From an uncultured bacterium (GTDB taxonomy: Bacteria > Cyanobacteriota > Vampirovibrionia > Gastranaerophilales > Gastranaerophilaceae): 64,000 nucleotides of DNA. The stretch's first letter is position 1. Each line of letters starts with the position of its first letter. The notes under the pieces were generated by a model. That model ran no database searches. It worked only from the letters and a program-made list of their open reading frames with translations, and was not told the DNA's origin. The stretch covers positions 1 to 64,000 of the forward strand of contig CADAYE010000003.1 of assembly GCA_902792085.1 (NCBI GenBank). The letters run 5' to 3'. Both the position numbers and the translations under genes were made by a program. Below are positions 1-8,736 of the stretch, in pieces.

Positions 1-38
1 TATCAGGGAGTTTTGAAATTTTTCCCTCAAAACTTAAA

Positions 39-62
39 AAGTTTGAGAATTCTCTCAAACTT
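39..62. repeat. Perfect 10-bp inverted repeat near the left edge
   Basis: The arms AAGTTTGAGA and TCTCAAACTT flank a 4-nt loop. There is no clear T-tract on the plus side and only a mixed T-rich stretch on the minus side. It may be the terminator of a gene beyond the left edge. I see no gene in positions 1-256. Confidence 0.45.
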
Positions 63-256
63 CCGGGGGTACTTTTCTCAATCTCTCTGATAATCTACAT
101 CAAACCTAAAAACAACGGGCAAAAAGGGGTATAAATTTTCAATTACATATTTTCAATTTGTCCAGAGAAGTTATACCAATCATAGCGATTAAACATATCA
201 AAAATCAATTTCAAAAGTGTCCGAAAAACCATATCAACCCCTAAATATAGAAAAAA

Positions 257-328
257 CTCCCCAGGCTGGACTCGAACCAGCAACCCTTCGATTAACAGTC
301 GAATGCTCCGCCATTGAGCTACTGAGGA
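257..328 (-). tRNA. tRNA-Asn (anticodon GTT)
   Basis: Read on the minus strand this folds as a full cloverleaf. The 7-bp acceptor stem TCCTCAG/CTGGGGA has one T-G pair. The anticodon stem TTCGA/TCGAA closes the loop CTGTTAA, giving anticodon GTT (plus-strand 294-296). The T arm carries GGTTCGAGTCC. The discriminator base is G, as is usual for Asn, and the 3' CCA is not encoded. Confidence 0.93.
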
Positions 329-419
329 TTACTCATAACCGATTATATCTCGGCTTGCTTTATTATTATATCTTAAAAAAAAATTCTTGTAAAGTACTTT
401 TTATTTTTTTATCGGCTAA

Positions 420-448
420 TTGAGTAAAATTAACTTATATGCTATAAT
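420..448 (+). promoter_or_regulatory. Sigma70-type promoter of the Bax-inhibitor-like gene
   Basis: A -35 box TTGAGT (420-425) is followed by a 17-nt spacer and a perfect -10 box TATAAT (443-448). This predicts a start near 455 and a leader of about 27 nt that includes the AAAGGAG ribosome-binding site in front of the ATG at 482. Confidence 0.7.
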
Positions 449-481
449 ATCAGCAACAAGAAAGATAAAGGAGATTTTATT

Positions 482-1231
482 ATGCCTAATCCAACATTAA
501 GAGATGAAGTTTTTAATACTATTGACAACCGCTCTGACGGACTTGGAGTAGAAAAAGCCATGACCGAAACAGGAACCCTGCTCAAAACCCTATTCTTAGG
601 CGGTCTGCTTTCAATGAGCGCGTTCTATACCTGGTATCTTGTCGGCGCAGGTTTTGCGGACAAAGCAAATATCCTAATGACTGCCGGTATCATTGGCGGA
701 CTTATCACAGTACTAATTGCTTGTTTTGGTCCAAAAAACAAATACCTTTCTATTACAACATCGATTTATGCATTGTGCGAAGGGCTATTTTTAGGCGGTA
801 TTTCGGCTATTTTTAATAATTATTACCCTGGAATAGTTACGCAAGCTATACTTGGTACAATGTTGACGATTCTTGGGATGTATATCGCATATTCGGTAAA
901 ACTAATTAAAGTAACAGATACACTAAGAAAAACCATTTTTATCGCAACTTTTGCAGTTGCAGGGATTTATGTTCTGCAATGGATTTTAATGTTATTCCAT
1001 GCTTCAATTCCGCAAATATTTTCCAATTCCCCGATAGGAATCGGATTTAGCATAGTAGTTTGCGCTGTTGCAGCATTTAATTTGCTTGTTGATTTTGATT
1101 TTATTGAACAGTTCAGCGGAAGAACTCCAAATTATATGGAATGGTATGGTGCTTTTTCACTTATGGTCACAATCGTGTGGTTGTATTTGGAAATTCTAAA
1201 ACTACTCGCTAAAATAAGCAGTAGAAGATAA
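482..1231 (+). CDS. Bax inhibitor-1/YccA-like integral membrane protein
   Basis: This 249-residue protein starts at an ATG with a strong AAGGAG site. A short soluble N-terminus (about 1-33, starting MPNPTLRDE) precedes about seven hydrophobic segments spread over residues 35-243. The pattern and length fit the bacterial Bax1-I/YccA branch of multi-pass proteins, some of which act as pH-sensitive calcium leak channels. The acidic DFDFIEQF stretch before the last helix is where relatives carry conserved acidic residues. The gene stands alone with its own promoter and a bidirectional terminator shared with the convergent protease gene. The family call is fairly secure; a role in this cell cannot be read from the sequence. 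Confidence 0.8.
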   Translation: MPNPTLRDEVFNTIDNRSDGLGVEKAMTETGTLLKTLFLGGLLSMSAFYTWYLVGAGFADKANILMTAGIIGGLITVLIACFGPKNKYLSITTSIYALCEGLFLGGISAIFNNYYPGIVTQAILGTMLTILGMYIAYSVKLIKVTDTLRKTIFIATFAVAGIYVLQWILMLFHASIPQIFSNSPIGIGFSIVVCAVAAFNLLVDFDFIEQFSGRTPNYMEWYGAFSLMVTIVWLYLEILKLLAKISSRR

Positions 1232-1259
1232 ATAATAATACATTATTATAAGGTAACAC

Positions 1260-1294
1260 AAAGCGCGATTTTCTTTTAAAGAAAATCGCGCTTT
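1260..1294. terminator. Bidirectional Rho-independent terminator
   Basis: The arms are 17 bp (AAAGCGCGATTTTCTTT and its complement) around a single T, ending in T-rich sequence on either strand. It lies between two convergent genes and probably serves both. Confidence 0.85.
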
Positions 1295-1310
1295 ATTAAT
1301 TCCTGACTTA

Positions 1311-3038
1311 CTATTGCATTAACAATTTATCTGCAAGTTCGGTTTCAAGTGTTCCATTCAATGTCTTATTAACTTTTTGCAACTTATCAGCAATTAATTG
1401 CATTTCAGGTGTCCAGACAAAATTATCCTGAACATATTTTTCTGCCTTGTCAAAATCACCATCAATTTGAATTCTGACAATTTCAGAGAGCATTTCTTTT
1501 GCGGTCGGAACAACTTTTTCTATATCAACATGAATTTTACCTTCCGGAGTTATTTCATAAACCCCTCTGTCAAAGAAATATTTATTCTGCATAACGGTTC
1601 TGACTCTGTGTGCCTGCGACATTGTAGGTTTTGATTTTGGAAACATATCAACAACCGCAGTTAAAAGAATCTGGTCGCGCTGCTCTTTTGTATACATACC
1701 AAGTTCTGTGAGCAAGTCAACAAACGCCAAAGCACCCATATCGGCTTTGTTTTCTTCAATAATATTTCTGTATTTCCCTAATTTTTCACTGCCTTCTTTC
1801 GGTCCGAGAGAATGGGCATTTTCATGCCCGATAGTAAACCAGTGGTCTGCTTCATTGTTATAATATTTTTGCTGGTCTTTATCTAAAATTGCATCAAGGC
1901 GCTCCTGAAACTTTTTCATATCACTTACAAAACGGATTTGTCTGTGATAAACATTTCTTCTTCCGCCACCTATAGTTAAAGATAATTTATCTGAATTTGG
2001 CAGGTTTTCTGCAAGAGTAATTCCGCCTCTGTATGCCCCGACATCTCCCGAAGCCATTACCATATCGACATCTACCATTGTTTGTTTTGCATCTTCATCG
2101 GAAGATATTGTTTGTTCATACTCATCATTAAACGGCATATTCTTTGCCAAAACAGGTAAATATTGCTTTATAGCCATCAAAGCATCCGTACCTTCTTTAT
2201 TAATAATACCTACTCTGCCACCGAGAAAATCTTTCGGAACAGGAGAAATACCGTGTTCTTCCAATAATTTTGAAAGTTCTTCGTTTTCTACAATTGTACC
2301 TGTCATTTCGTCTTCGTAATTTTCTCTTGTTATAGTAAATTCAAGCGGAGTGTCCTGCAAAGTTGCCCATTTTTTATCGGCATAAGCATCAAGCATAGGA
2401 TCAGCCGTTCTCAACGCTTTTGCCTGCAATAAAAGATATTCGTTAAAATCTGCATTTGTTGATGTTTTTGATGCAAGTTCAAGTTCATCAGCCATTTTTG
2501 CAAAATCTTCATTAAAATAATCAATATAATCAATGCCTTTTAATTTGTCGCCATCACGAACAACCATTGAGCGTTGATTTAAAATTCTTTTTACTTCCTC
2601 ATCCTCTCCGTTATTTAACATTCTGGTTAAAACAGAATGAAATTCCTCTTTTGATAAATCCTCAGGGTAAACACCTTTGCCAGGTTTTTCATCAACCCCT
2701 TTAGCAAGTCTTATGGGCGTAGTCATTGAGTCAATTGCATTTATACCTTTTTGAGCATCAAATAAAATTTTGGTAAGTTTAGCCTGTTCGTTTCCTTTTT
2801 TAATTTCTTCTTCCAAATATTTTTTAAACGGCAAATTATGTTTGCAATCAATTTGCAGATGTATATTTTCTAATATTGCAGCGGCTTTAACAAGATGCTT
2901 CAATGCTTGTTTATCGCCATCTGTTAATTGTAAATATTCAGGTGCATCTGTCTTTAAGAATTTTTTTGTTACAAGATAATCTTTATGCGTACGCTTTTTC
3001 AATTCATCCATAGACAAATTCATTTCATAATTACTCAT
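1311..3038 (-). CDS. M49 (dipeptidyl-peptidase III)-like zinc metallopeptidase
   Basis: This is a 575-residue protein with a good AAGGAGAG site. It carries HENAH at residues 405-409 followed by EENKAD at about 428-433, the two-part zinc site of gluzincins: two His, a catalytic Glu, and a Glu from the second motif. The EENxAD form recalls the EECRAD motif of DPP III, but here the first motif is the short HExxH rather than the HExxGH of classic M49 enzymes. The GVYPEDLSKEEF stretch near residue 120 also resembles DPP III relatives. No signal peptide is visible, so it is probably cytoplasmic. It may cleave dipeptides or be a divergent member of unknown substrate. Confidence 0.6.
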   Translation of the reverse strand: MSNYEMNLSMDELKKRTHKDYLVTKKFLKTDAPEYLQLTDGDKQALKHLVKAAAILENIHLQIDCKHNLPFKKYLEEEIKKGNEQAKLTKILFDAQKGINAIDSMTTPIRLAKGVDEKPGKGVYPEDLSKEEFHSVLTRMLNNGEDEEVKRILNQRSMVVRDGDKLKGIDYIDYFNEDFAKMADELELASKTSTNADFNEYLLLQAKALRTADPMLDAYADKKWATLQDTPLEFTITRENYEDEMTGTIVENEELSKLLEEHGISPVPKDFLGGRVGIINKEGTDALMAIKQYLPVLAKNMPFNDEYEQTISSDEDAKQTMVDVDMVMASGDVGAYRGGITLAENLPNSDKLSLTIGGGRRNVYHRQIRFVSDMKKFQERLDAILDKDQQKYYNNEADHWFTIGHENAHSLGPKEGSEKLGKYRNIIEENKADMGALAFVDLLTELGMYTKEQRDQILLTAVVDMFPKSKPTMSQAHRVRTVMQNKYFFDRGVYEITPEGKIHVDIEKVVPTAKEMLSEIVRIQIDGDFDKAEKYVQDNFVWTPEMQLIADKLQKVNKTLNGTLETELADKLLMQ

Positions 3039-3116
3039 TTTCTCTCCTTTATTTAACTCTCTTTACGGGTAGATTATAACACATTTTTAAAGGTTCGTAA
3101 ATCTTGGTATGTTGTC

Positions 3117-3548
3117 TTATTTTCGCAAATTTTTAAAAAATTCGTTTATAAGATTATCGCAATCTTGTTCACAAATTCCGCCATAAATATTTGGTTTTGA
3201 CTCGGATAGTTTATCTAAATGCGCTACGCTAAATCCGCCATAATTATTATCATAAGTGCCAAAATAAATATTTTTTATCCTTGACTGTAAAATTGCCCAA
3301 GCACACATTGGGCAGGGCTCTAAAGTTACATATATATCACATTCATCAAGACGCCAATTATTCAATACTTCTGATGCTTTTTTGAGTGCAACAATCTCTG
3401 CATGAGAAGTTATATTGTTGTCATTTTCTTTTGTATTAAATCCGGTTGAAATAACCTCATCACCTTTTACAATAACCGCTCCTACAGGGACATCATTTTG
3501 AACCTGTTTTGCCTGTTCGATTGCAAGTTGCATAAATTTATTATTCAT
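3117..3548 (-). CDS. tadA: tRNA-specific adenosine deaminase TadA
   Basis: This protein of about 143 residues belongs to the cytidine deaminase superfamily. HAE lies at about residues 49-51 and PCPMC holds Cys 79 and 82: His and two Cys bind zinc and the Glu shuttles the proton. In TadA the reaction converts A34 to inosine in tRNA-Arg(ACG). I chose the ATG at 3546-3548, whose ATGAATAA overlaps the histidine kinase stop and which has GGAG just upstream; a TTG four codons earlier is possible. It is the last gene of the regulator-kinase-tadA run and is translationally coupled to the kinase. Guanine or cytosine deaminase relatives are less likely given the length and motif order. Confidence 0.88.
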   Translation of the reverse strand: MNNKFMQLAIEQAKQVQNDVPVGAVIVKGDEVISTGFNTKENDNNITSHAEIVALKKASEVLNNWRLDECDIYVTLEPCPMCAWAILQSRIKNIYFGTYDNNYGGFSVAHLDKLSESKPNIYGGICEQDCDNLINEFFKNLRK

Positions 3549-5229
3549 AATCTCCGACAATATCTAATGTAATTTTGGCAATAAAACCGTACTCATCATT
3601 TGAATAGAGTTCTATTGTACCATTCATTGCCTCAACAAGACCTTTTACAATAAATAGCCCTAAGCCTGAACCTCTTGTTGTTCTTGTCATTTCATCATCA
3701 AGTCTGATAAATTTGTCAAATAATGTATCAAGTTTTTCTTTTGGAATTTTGTCACATTTATTTTTAACAGAAATTACCGCCAGATTATTTACAACTTGTG
3801 CATCCGCAACAATTTGAGATTCCGGATAAGAGTATTTAACCGCATTTTCATACAAATTTACTATAACCTGTTCTAACCTGCCTTTATCGGCAATAACCTT
3901 AGGAAAATCAGGTGCAAGATTCACAACAATTTCATGCCCGTCATGTTTTCTCAAGAGTAATTCTGCCTGTTCAAACACCTGAGATAATTCAACCTCTGTA
4001 TTGACCGTTCTTAATCGCATACCCTCAATATCCGGAATTGTCAAAAGGTCATCAATCAGACGCTTTAGTCTTTCAGATTGTTCTTTTATAATGCGCAGGG
4101 ATTTTTGTTTTGTTTCGTCATCTATAACAATATCATTTCTCATAAGCCTTGAAGTATACCCCTGAATACTTGTAAGCGGAGTTCTAAGTTCGTGAGAAAC
4201 TGTATCTATAAGATTTGAACGAAATTCATTTAATTCTTTTAACTCTTTATTTTTTGCAGTGAGTTCCGTATATGATTTATGAATTTCGGATGCCATTTGA
4301 TTAAATTCATTTACAAGAAACACTATTTCATAAGGAGTGAAAGATGTTTTATAAAGTCTTATCTGATGTTCATAATTACCTTTTGACAGTGCAATAATCG
4401 CCTTAAATAACTGTCTAATATTTATATAAAGATAAAAAATATAAAAACCTATAACAACCATTGTAGAAAGAATTGCGACTAAAACAGACAGTATAATTTT
4501 AATTCGGTTTTCTATAATAGAATTTTTCGCCATTGTTTCTGTTGTCGTAACAATAATAGAATATTTTGGGTCTTTATATTTCAAATAAACAATAGGCTGA
4601 TTTTTTTCCTCACCAAAAATGAACGGTTTATTTTCTTCTACATCATTTATTTCTTCGGGAAGCATTGATATTGTTTCCTTAAACACATCTTCGGTATAGT
4701 TGTGAGAAGCAACAAGATGCTTATTATCAAGTAATATATAAATTTGTCTTGTATCGTTTATCAAAGATTTGAATAAATCAATATTCATATCTTTTGTATC
4801 ATAAGTTACTGCAAGAAAAGAACCGTCTTTAAGTTTTGTACTCATAACAGGTTTATCATTTGTTTTTGAAATTTCGATGATTTTATCAAGTTCTTTTTGC
4901 GTTTTTACAATATCAATTTTTTCACAATGCGGATATTTTTTTGTAAACTCTTTCATAAATTTTCTTTTTTGCAAATCAGAAGGCAAAAATTCAAGAGCAT
5001 CAGCAATTTGATTAAGCGTTCTGCTATTTGAACGAATTAAAAAATCCATTTCATCAGACACCATTGCCGCAACGAGAGATGCCGATTCTCTCAACTGATG
5101 TCTTACAGATTGCTGATTAATATTATTTATAATAAACCCGCTTATTGACATTGGAATAACAACCGCAAAGAAAAATACAATTGCGATTTGTTCAATTATT
5201 TTAAGCCTTTGAAATTTGAATTTTAACAT
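3541..5229 (-). CDS. Membrane-bound sensor histidine kinase
   Basis: About 562 residues from the ATG at 5227-5229 (a TTG at 5241 is the alternative). A first membrane helix near residues 10-30 is followed by an extracytoplasmic sensor region to about 240, a second helix near 245-270, a HAMP-like linker, a HisKA box SHELRTPLTSIQGY with the phosphorylated His near 346, and a HATPase domain with N (NLYENAVKYS) and G (GSGLGLFIVKGL) boxes. It follows the response regulator by 4 bp, so they almost certainly form a cognate pair. The architecture recalls cyanobacterial Hik33/NblS, but I see no clear PAS domain, so orthology is not claimed. Confidence 0.9.
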   Translation of the reverse strand: MLKFKFQRLKIIEQIAIVFFFAVVIPMSISGFIINNINQQSVRHQLRESASLVAAMVSDEMDFLIRSNSRTLNQIADALEFLPSDLQKRKFMKEFTKKYPHCEKIDIVKTQKELDKIIEISKTNDKPVMSTKLKDGSFLAVTYDTKDMNIDLFKSLINDTRQIYILLDNKHLVASHNYTEDVFKETISMLPEEINDVEENKPFIFGEEKNQPIVYLKYKDPKYSIIVTTTETMAKNSIIENRIKIILSVLVAILSTMVVIGFYIFYLYINIRQLFKAIIALSKGNYEHQIRLYKTSFTPYEIVFLVNEFNQMASEIHKSYTELTAKNKELKELNEFRSNLIDTVSHELRTPLTSIQGYTSRLMRNDIVIDDETKQKSLRIIKEQSERLKRLIDDLLTIPDIEGMRLRTVNTEVELSQVFEQAELLLRKHDGHEIVVNLAPDFPKVIADKGRLEQVIVNLYENAVKYSYPESQIVADAQVVNNLAVISVKNKCDKIPKEKLDTLFDKFIRLDDEMTRTTRGSGLGLFIVKGLVEAMNGTIELYSNDEYGFIAKITLDIVGDYE

Positions 5230-5233
5230 ATTT

Positions 5234-5944
5234 TTAACCAAACGGTGTCAATTTGTATCCGACATTTGTTACAGTATGCAAATATTTCGGATTTTTAGCA
5301 TCAGGTTCAATTTTGTTTCGCAAACCGCCGACATGCACCCTCAACATTCTCACATCTTCATTACTGTCATAACCCCAAACTTCGTCTAATAAAGTAGCAA
5401 GTGTAACAGGATTATTAAAATGCTGCATTAAACAATAAAGAATTTCAAATTCTGTAGGAGTTAATTTTACTTTTTTATTAACAATTACAGCCTCCAAAGA
5501 TTCAGGAAATATTTCAATATCACCGCTTCTTAAAACTTCATTTGACAAGGGGGATTCATTTAGCACAACATTATTTCTGCGCAACAATACTCTTATTCTT
5601 AACAGAACTTCCTGCACATCAAAAGGCTTGACCAAATAATCATCCGCGCCACAGTCAAATCCGCTTGTTTTATCTTCAATTGTACCCTTTGCGGTAAGCA
5701 TTAATATAGGAATTGAAAGTTTTGCATTTCTGATATTTTTACAAACATCAAACCCGTTCATTTTAGGCATCATTACATCTAATAAAATTAAATCATAAGT
5801 ATTATCTAATGCCTTATTTAAACCTTCAAGTCCGTCTTTGGCACTGTCAACAAAATATCCGCTTGAACGAATATCAAACTCTAAAAGTTCTCTTATTTCA
5901 TCATCATCATCAACTATAAGTATTCTTTTCTGACTTTCAACCAT
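5234..5944 (-). CDS. OmpR/PhoB-family response regulator
   Basis: This 236-residue protein has an N-terminal receiver domain with the acidic pocket DDDD at 12-15, the phospho-acceptor Asp56 in LLDVMMPK and a KPFD lysine, followed by a C-terminal winged-helix domain (about 135-236) with LTPTEFEILYCL and VRMLRVHVGGLRNKI. It should bind DNA as a dimer once phosphorylated by the adjacent kinase. An AAGGAG site lies 8 nt before the ATG and a promoter candidate about 70 nt upstream. The closest style is RpaA/RpaB or PhoB; the target regulon is unknown. Confidence 0.92.
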   Translation of the reverse strand: MVESQKRILIVDDDDEIRELLEFDIRSSGYFVDSAKDGLEGLNKALDNTYDLILLDVMMPKMNGFDVCKNIRNAKLSIPILMLTAKGTIEDKTSGFDCGADDYLVKPFDVQEVLLRIRVLLRRNNVVLNESPLSNEVLRSGDIEIFPESLEAVIVNKKVKLTPTEFEILYCLMQHFNNPVTLATLLDEVWGYDSNEDVRMLRVHVGGLRNKIEPDAKNPKYLHTVTNVGYKLTPFG

Positions 5945-6012
5945 ATAAATACTCCTTACATAAGGTTATTTTACAAAACGAAATAACATTTTGCAATACT
6001 AAATTAATGGTA

Positions 6013-6042
6013 ATTATATACTATTTTACAGTAGAATGTCAT
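6013..6042 (-). promoter_or_regulatory. Promoter of the two-component operon
   Basis: On the minus strand, ATGACA (plus 6037-6042) and TATAAT (plus 6013-6018) are separated by 18 nt, giving a leader of about 60 nt before the regulator ATG at 5944. The -10 lies inside a 23-bp sequence that recurs exactly at 22327-22349. Confidence 0.5.
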
Positions 6043-6084
6043 TGCTGTACATGTCAAGCAATTAATTACATAAAAAATATTATC

Positions 6085-6107
6085 TGAATATCTCGCTAAG
6101 ATATTCT
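6085..6107 (-). repeat. Dispersed hairpin repeat, copy A
   Basis: On the minus strand this reads AGAATATCT, a 5-nt TAGCG loop, then AGATATTCA. It is one of three copies (others at 36031-36053 and 40649-40671). Like copy C it is preceded by GTGAACA. Confidence 0.65.
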
Positions 6108-6113
6108 TATTAT

Positions 6114-6156
6114 GTTCACTTTTCTTTTTGATTGCGACGCAAAAAGAAAAGTGAAC
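6114..6156. repeat. 16-bp inverted repeat
   Basis: The arms GTTCACTTTTCTTTTT and AAAAAGAAAAGTGAAC are perfect complements around an 11-nt loop. It abuts the hairpin at 6085-6107, so the two form a double-hairpin unit. The other two hairpin copies also have an A/T-rich partner hairpin beside them. Confidence 0.7.
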
Positions 6157-6215
6157 CGAAAAGAGCATACAGGCTCACGCAACTCACAAGTTCGTTGGTT
6201 CGCTTTGTATCCCCT

Positions 6216-6272
6216 TGGGAGAGGGTAGTTTTTCAATGTGAAGTATGAGCATTAGAAAAACGGGTGAGGGTA
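6216..6272. repeat. GGGAGAGGG/GGGTGAGGG-type small repeat
   Basis: GGGAGAGGGT and GGGTGAGGGT bracket about 35 nt. The same two blocks or their complements mark the elements found in tsaD, lysA's leader, rqcH and rsmE. Confidence 0.5.
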
Positions 6273-6607
6273 TATCCTGACATTTATGAAGTGCAGGTCG
6301 CGGTTTGCTTGGTTGCTCGCCATCGACAGCACTACGCATTTTGCTTTTTGTGGCTTTTTCCACAAGTAAAATGGCTTCGGCTTTGGCTCGCAATCCGCTT
6401 TTAGGCCCTTTTGACATAAAAAGTGCCTTTGTTTGGAGTACCTTGCAGAGAAATATTTTATTATGTTCATATCCCGATAATATTTTTATGTAAAATTGTA
6501 TATAATTACTATAAATTTATAGAATTGTAACAAATTTGTTACTTTCTGACAATTAATATTTTCTTTTGATTTAAAATGAATGTATCAATTACTAATTAAG
6601 GTGTGGC

Positions 6608-7594
6608 ATGAAAGTAGATTATATAAATTATCCCGTGTTAACGAATCAGCACAGGCTCAAGTCTGTTCCCGAGAATAGCGGTATGAGTTTGCGCGGGGGA
6701 TTGTGTAATAATAGTAAAAGTGTGAATAGAGGATATTATAGCGGCAGTTCGGTGAGTTTCGGATCTGCCGCTAAACTTTCCTCAAGGATGTTAGAAAGTT
6801 TGCTTGATGCATGTAACAATCACACCACAATCGTTCAAAACCTTGTTGCATTGGTTCTTGCTCTCGGTCCGAGACCTTTAGCGATTATGTCTTTGCCGGG
6901 GAAAAAGAACAAAGAAGATAAGATTTACGCATCAGGACACTCAATGGCATCAGGACTTATAGGTTTTGGCTTTGCCAGCGTAATTATGTATCCGTTAGGG
7001 AAAGCCGCAGAAAAAGTTAAGAAAAACGATGTTCAGTTAGTTCTTGATCGAATTGAAAAAAGCAACGAAGTAAAACTTGTTACAAGACGTCTTAAAGAAT
7101 TAGCGGAAATGAAAGAAATTCCTCCTGAAAAACTTACAGTTGAAAGTATTTTAGATGATACTTCTCATTTGGAACCGGAATTTTTAAAACAATTCGGAGC
7201 ATTTGAAGAAAAAGACGGAAAACTTACAAGACTAACCGCACTTAACCGTGAAATCGATTTTGAACAAGTTTATAAAGATTACAATATTAAAAATCTTGCA
7301 AAAGAAAAAATTAAACAAGGCACCAAATATGTCGGAGAAAAATTCTTTGATAATTTTATTGAATATGACAAAAACGGTAAATTTATAAAACTGAATAAAT
7401 CAGTAGATTTTGATAAAGTTTATAAATGTCTGAATATGGCACCTGATGTTTTGATATTCGGGATATTAAAAGCAATGCTTACTGTTGCACTTATTCCGCC
7501 AATACTAAAACATGTATTCGGAATTGAAAAGAGTAAACCTCAAACTAAAGCACCTCAATCGGAACAGGTTAAAACAGAAGGAGGTAACAAGTAA
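6608..7594 (+). CDS. Lineage-specific membrane protein with N-terminal SFGS tag
   Basis: I do not recognise a named family for this 328-residue protein. It starts at an ATG with an AAGGTG site. The first 55 residues are Asn/Ser/Gly-rich and disordered-looking and end in VSFGS (Phe near 51). Hydrophobic stretches follow at about 70-90 (VALVLALGPRPLAIMSL) and 110-130 and again near 285-305, with a Lys/Glu-rich helical middle. The ALGPRPL motif matches ILPRT and VLPRT in the larger proteins at 58074 and 59811, suggesting one family. It is coupled to the next gene through a TAATG overlap, so the two are probably made together and may form a complex. Confidence 0.75.
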   Translation: MKVDYINYPVLTNQHRLKSVPENSGMSLRGGLCNNSKSVNRGYYSGSSVSFGSAAKLSSRMLESLLDACNNHTTIVQNLVALVLALGPRPLAIMSLPGKKNKEDKIYASGHSMASGLIGFGFASVIMYPLGKAAEKVKKNDVQLVLDRIEKSNEVKLVTRRLKELAEMKEIPPEKLTVESILDDTSHLEPEFLKQFGAFEEKDGKLTRLTALNREIDFEQVYKDYNIKNLAKEKIKQGTKYVGEKFFDNFIEYDKNGKFIKLNKSVDFDKVYKCLNMAPDVLIFGILKAMLTVALIPPILKHVFGIEKSKPQTKAPQSEQVKTEGGNK

Positions 7595-8466
7595 TGATTA
7601 CTTTAAATACCTCCATTTCTAATACAAATTACGGATACCAAAGAAATTCTAATCTGTCATTTAACGGCGCAATGCCTACAAAATCAGCATTTTTAAACCC
7701 GTTTAGAAAAGGTTTTGATAAGTTAACTGACGGAATAGCCAAATATTACTACGGACCGTTGGTTTCTTCTAAAATTACACACTGGCTATCGCACAGAAAT
7801 GATATCGGCAGAATAGTCGACCACATGCAGGCAATCGGTTCTTATGTAATTTCCGGTATGTATATGCTTCAAACCATCAGAAACAAAGATATGGATGAAG
7901 ACAGAAGAAGAACTCTTGCAATAAACCAAGGTTTAACTCTTGTTGCCTCTACTGCCATCGCATATTTAGTAAGCGAAAGATTAGTTGGTCCGTGGAATAA
8001 GCATGTTTCAATGAAATATGCTGCGAACAAAAGAGGTATAAGTGTTGAACAATTAGAAAAAGACCTTAAGGCGCATCAAGAAAAAATCAAAAAAATATAT
8101 ACAGAAAAACATCCTGATGATTTAGAATTAAAGAAATTCAAAAAACCAAACCTGATTCATTATATAGAAAAAGGCTTAAAGAATGAAAATCTTGCAGGAA
8201 AATTAAAAGGTTTGGATGTACTAAAATCACTAATTATCTTTGGTTCGGTTTACAGATTCTTCGGACCTGTTGCGGTTACTCCTGTTGCAACATGGCTTGG
8301 CAACATGCTTACAGGCGCAAACAAAAAAGCCAATGAACAAAAACAAGATGCTAATTCTGAAGTACAAACTACTCAAGAAGTAAAAAATAACAACAATTTG
8401 AAAGATTTTAAACTGTTGCAAAGGCCTGAAATGGCAAAATTTTTAGGTAAAACAGAAGTGGCATAG
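7594..8466 (+). CDS. Lineage-specific membrane protein with N-terminal SFNG tag
   Basis: This is an unrecognised 290-residue protein whose ATG overlaps the previous stop by one base, with GGAGG a few bases upstream (GGAGGTAACAAG). A short Asn/Ser/Tyr-rich leader ends in LSFNG (Phe23). Hydrophobic segments occur near 85-100, 110-130 and 210-235; the region between is a charged helix (about 140-200). The C-terminus is Gln/Asn/Lys-rich. The arrangement mirrors its upstream partner. Length and layout suggest a two-component membrane assembly, but no enzymatic motif is visible. Confidence 0.75.
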   Translation: MITLNTSISNTNYGYQRNSNLSFNGAMPTKSAFLNPFRKGFDKLTDGIAKYYYGPLVSSKITHWLSHRNDIGRIVDHMQAIGSYVISGMYMLQTIRNKDMDEDRRRTLAINQGLTLVASTAIAYLVSERLVGPWNKHVSMKYAANKRGISVEQLEKDLKAHQEKIKKIYTEKHPDDLELKKFKKPNLIHYIEKGLKNENLAGKLKGLDVLKSLIIFGSVYRFFGPVAVTPVATWLGNMLTGANKKANEQKQDANSEVQTTQEVKNNNNLKDFKLLQRPEMAKFLGKTEVA

Positions 8467-8546
8467 TTAAAAATACTTGAATTTTATTTTACTTTGTTAT
8501 ATATTTATCAGGTACAAAAAGTCATTAAAGGTGGTGAAAATATAAA

Positions 8547-8720
8547 ATGGCAGAAGTTAAAGTAGGCGAAAACGAATCAATTGAAAGCGCTTTAAGACGT
8601 TTCAAGAAAAAAATTCAAAAAGCCGGTATTCTTTCAGAAGTAAAAAAACGCGAAAGATATGAAAAACCGAGTGTAAAAAGAAAACACAAATCTGAAGCGG
8701 CTCGCAAAAGAAAAGTGTAA
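8547..8720 (+). CDS. rpsU: Ribosomal protein bS21
   Basis: This 57-codon gene reads [19 protein letters not shown] at its start, then a very basic tail typical of bS21 ([20 protein letters not shown] followed by KPSVKRKHK and AARKRKV). bS21 sits on the 30S platform near the anti-Shine-Dalgarno region and aids initiation. An AAAGGTGG site lies 12 nt upstream and a strong terminator follows within 20 nt, so it is a single-gene unit. Confidence 0.96.
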   Translation: MAEVKVGENESIESALRRFKKKIQKAGILSEVKKRERYEKPSVKRKHKSEAARKRKV

Positions 8721-8736
8721 GATTTTTAAATAAACT

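Larger units (their letters stand above)
5945..6607. other. Gene-free, repeat-rich spacer
   Basis: I see no convincing gene in these 663 bases. The spacer holds the promoter for the regulator operon, a copy of a dispersed short hairpin (6085-6107), a 16-bp inverted repeat (6114-6156), and about 320 bases of higher-GC repeat-like sequence with GGGAGAGGGT and GGGTGAGGGT blocks (6216-6272). Short open frames crossing it have no ribosome-binding site. The last 120 bases are AT-rich leader of the gene at 6608. Confidence 0.6.

Noticed and set aside
1-256. A partial gene entering from the left edge
   Set aside because: I found no frame with coding character; only an inverted repeat and AT-rich sequence are seen.
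217-423. A 68-codon plus-strand frame
   Set aside because: It runs antisense through the tRNA-Asn gene and has no ribosome-binding site.
6184-6470. Two overlapping minus-strand frames in the spacer before 6608
   Set aside because: They lie in repeat-like sequence, have no ribosome-binding site and no protein-like composition.
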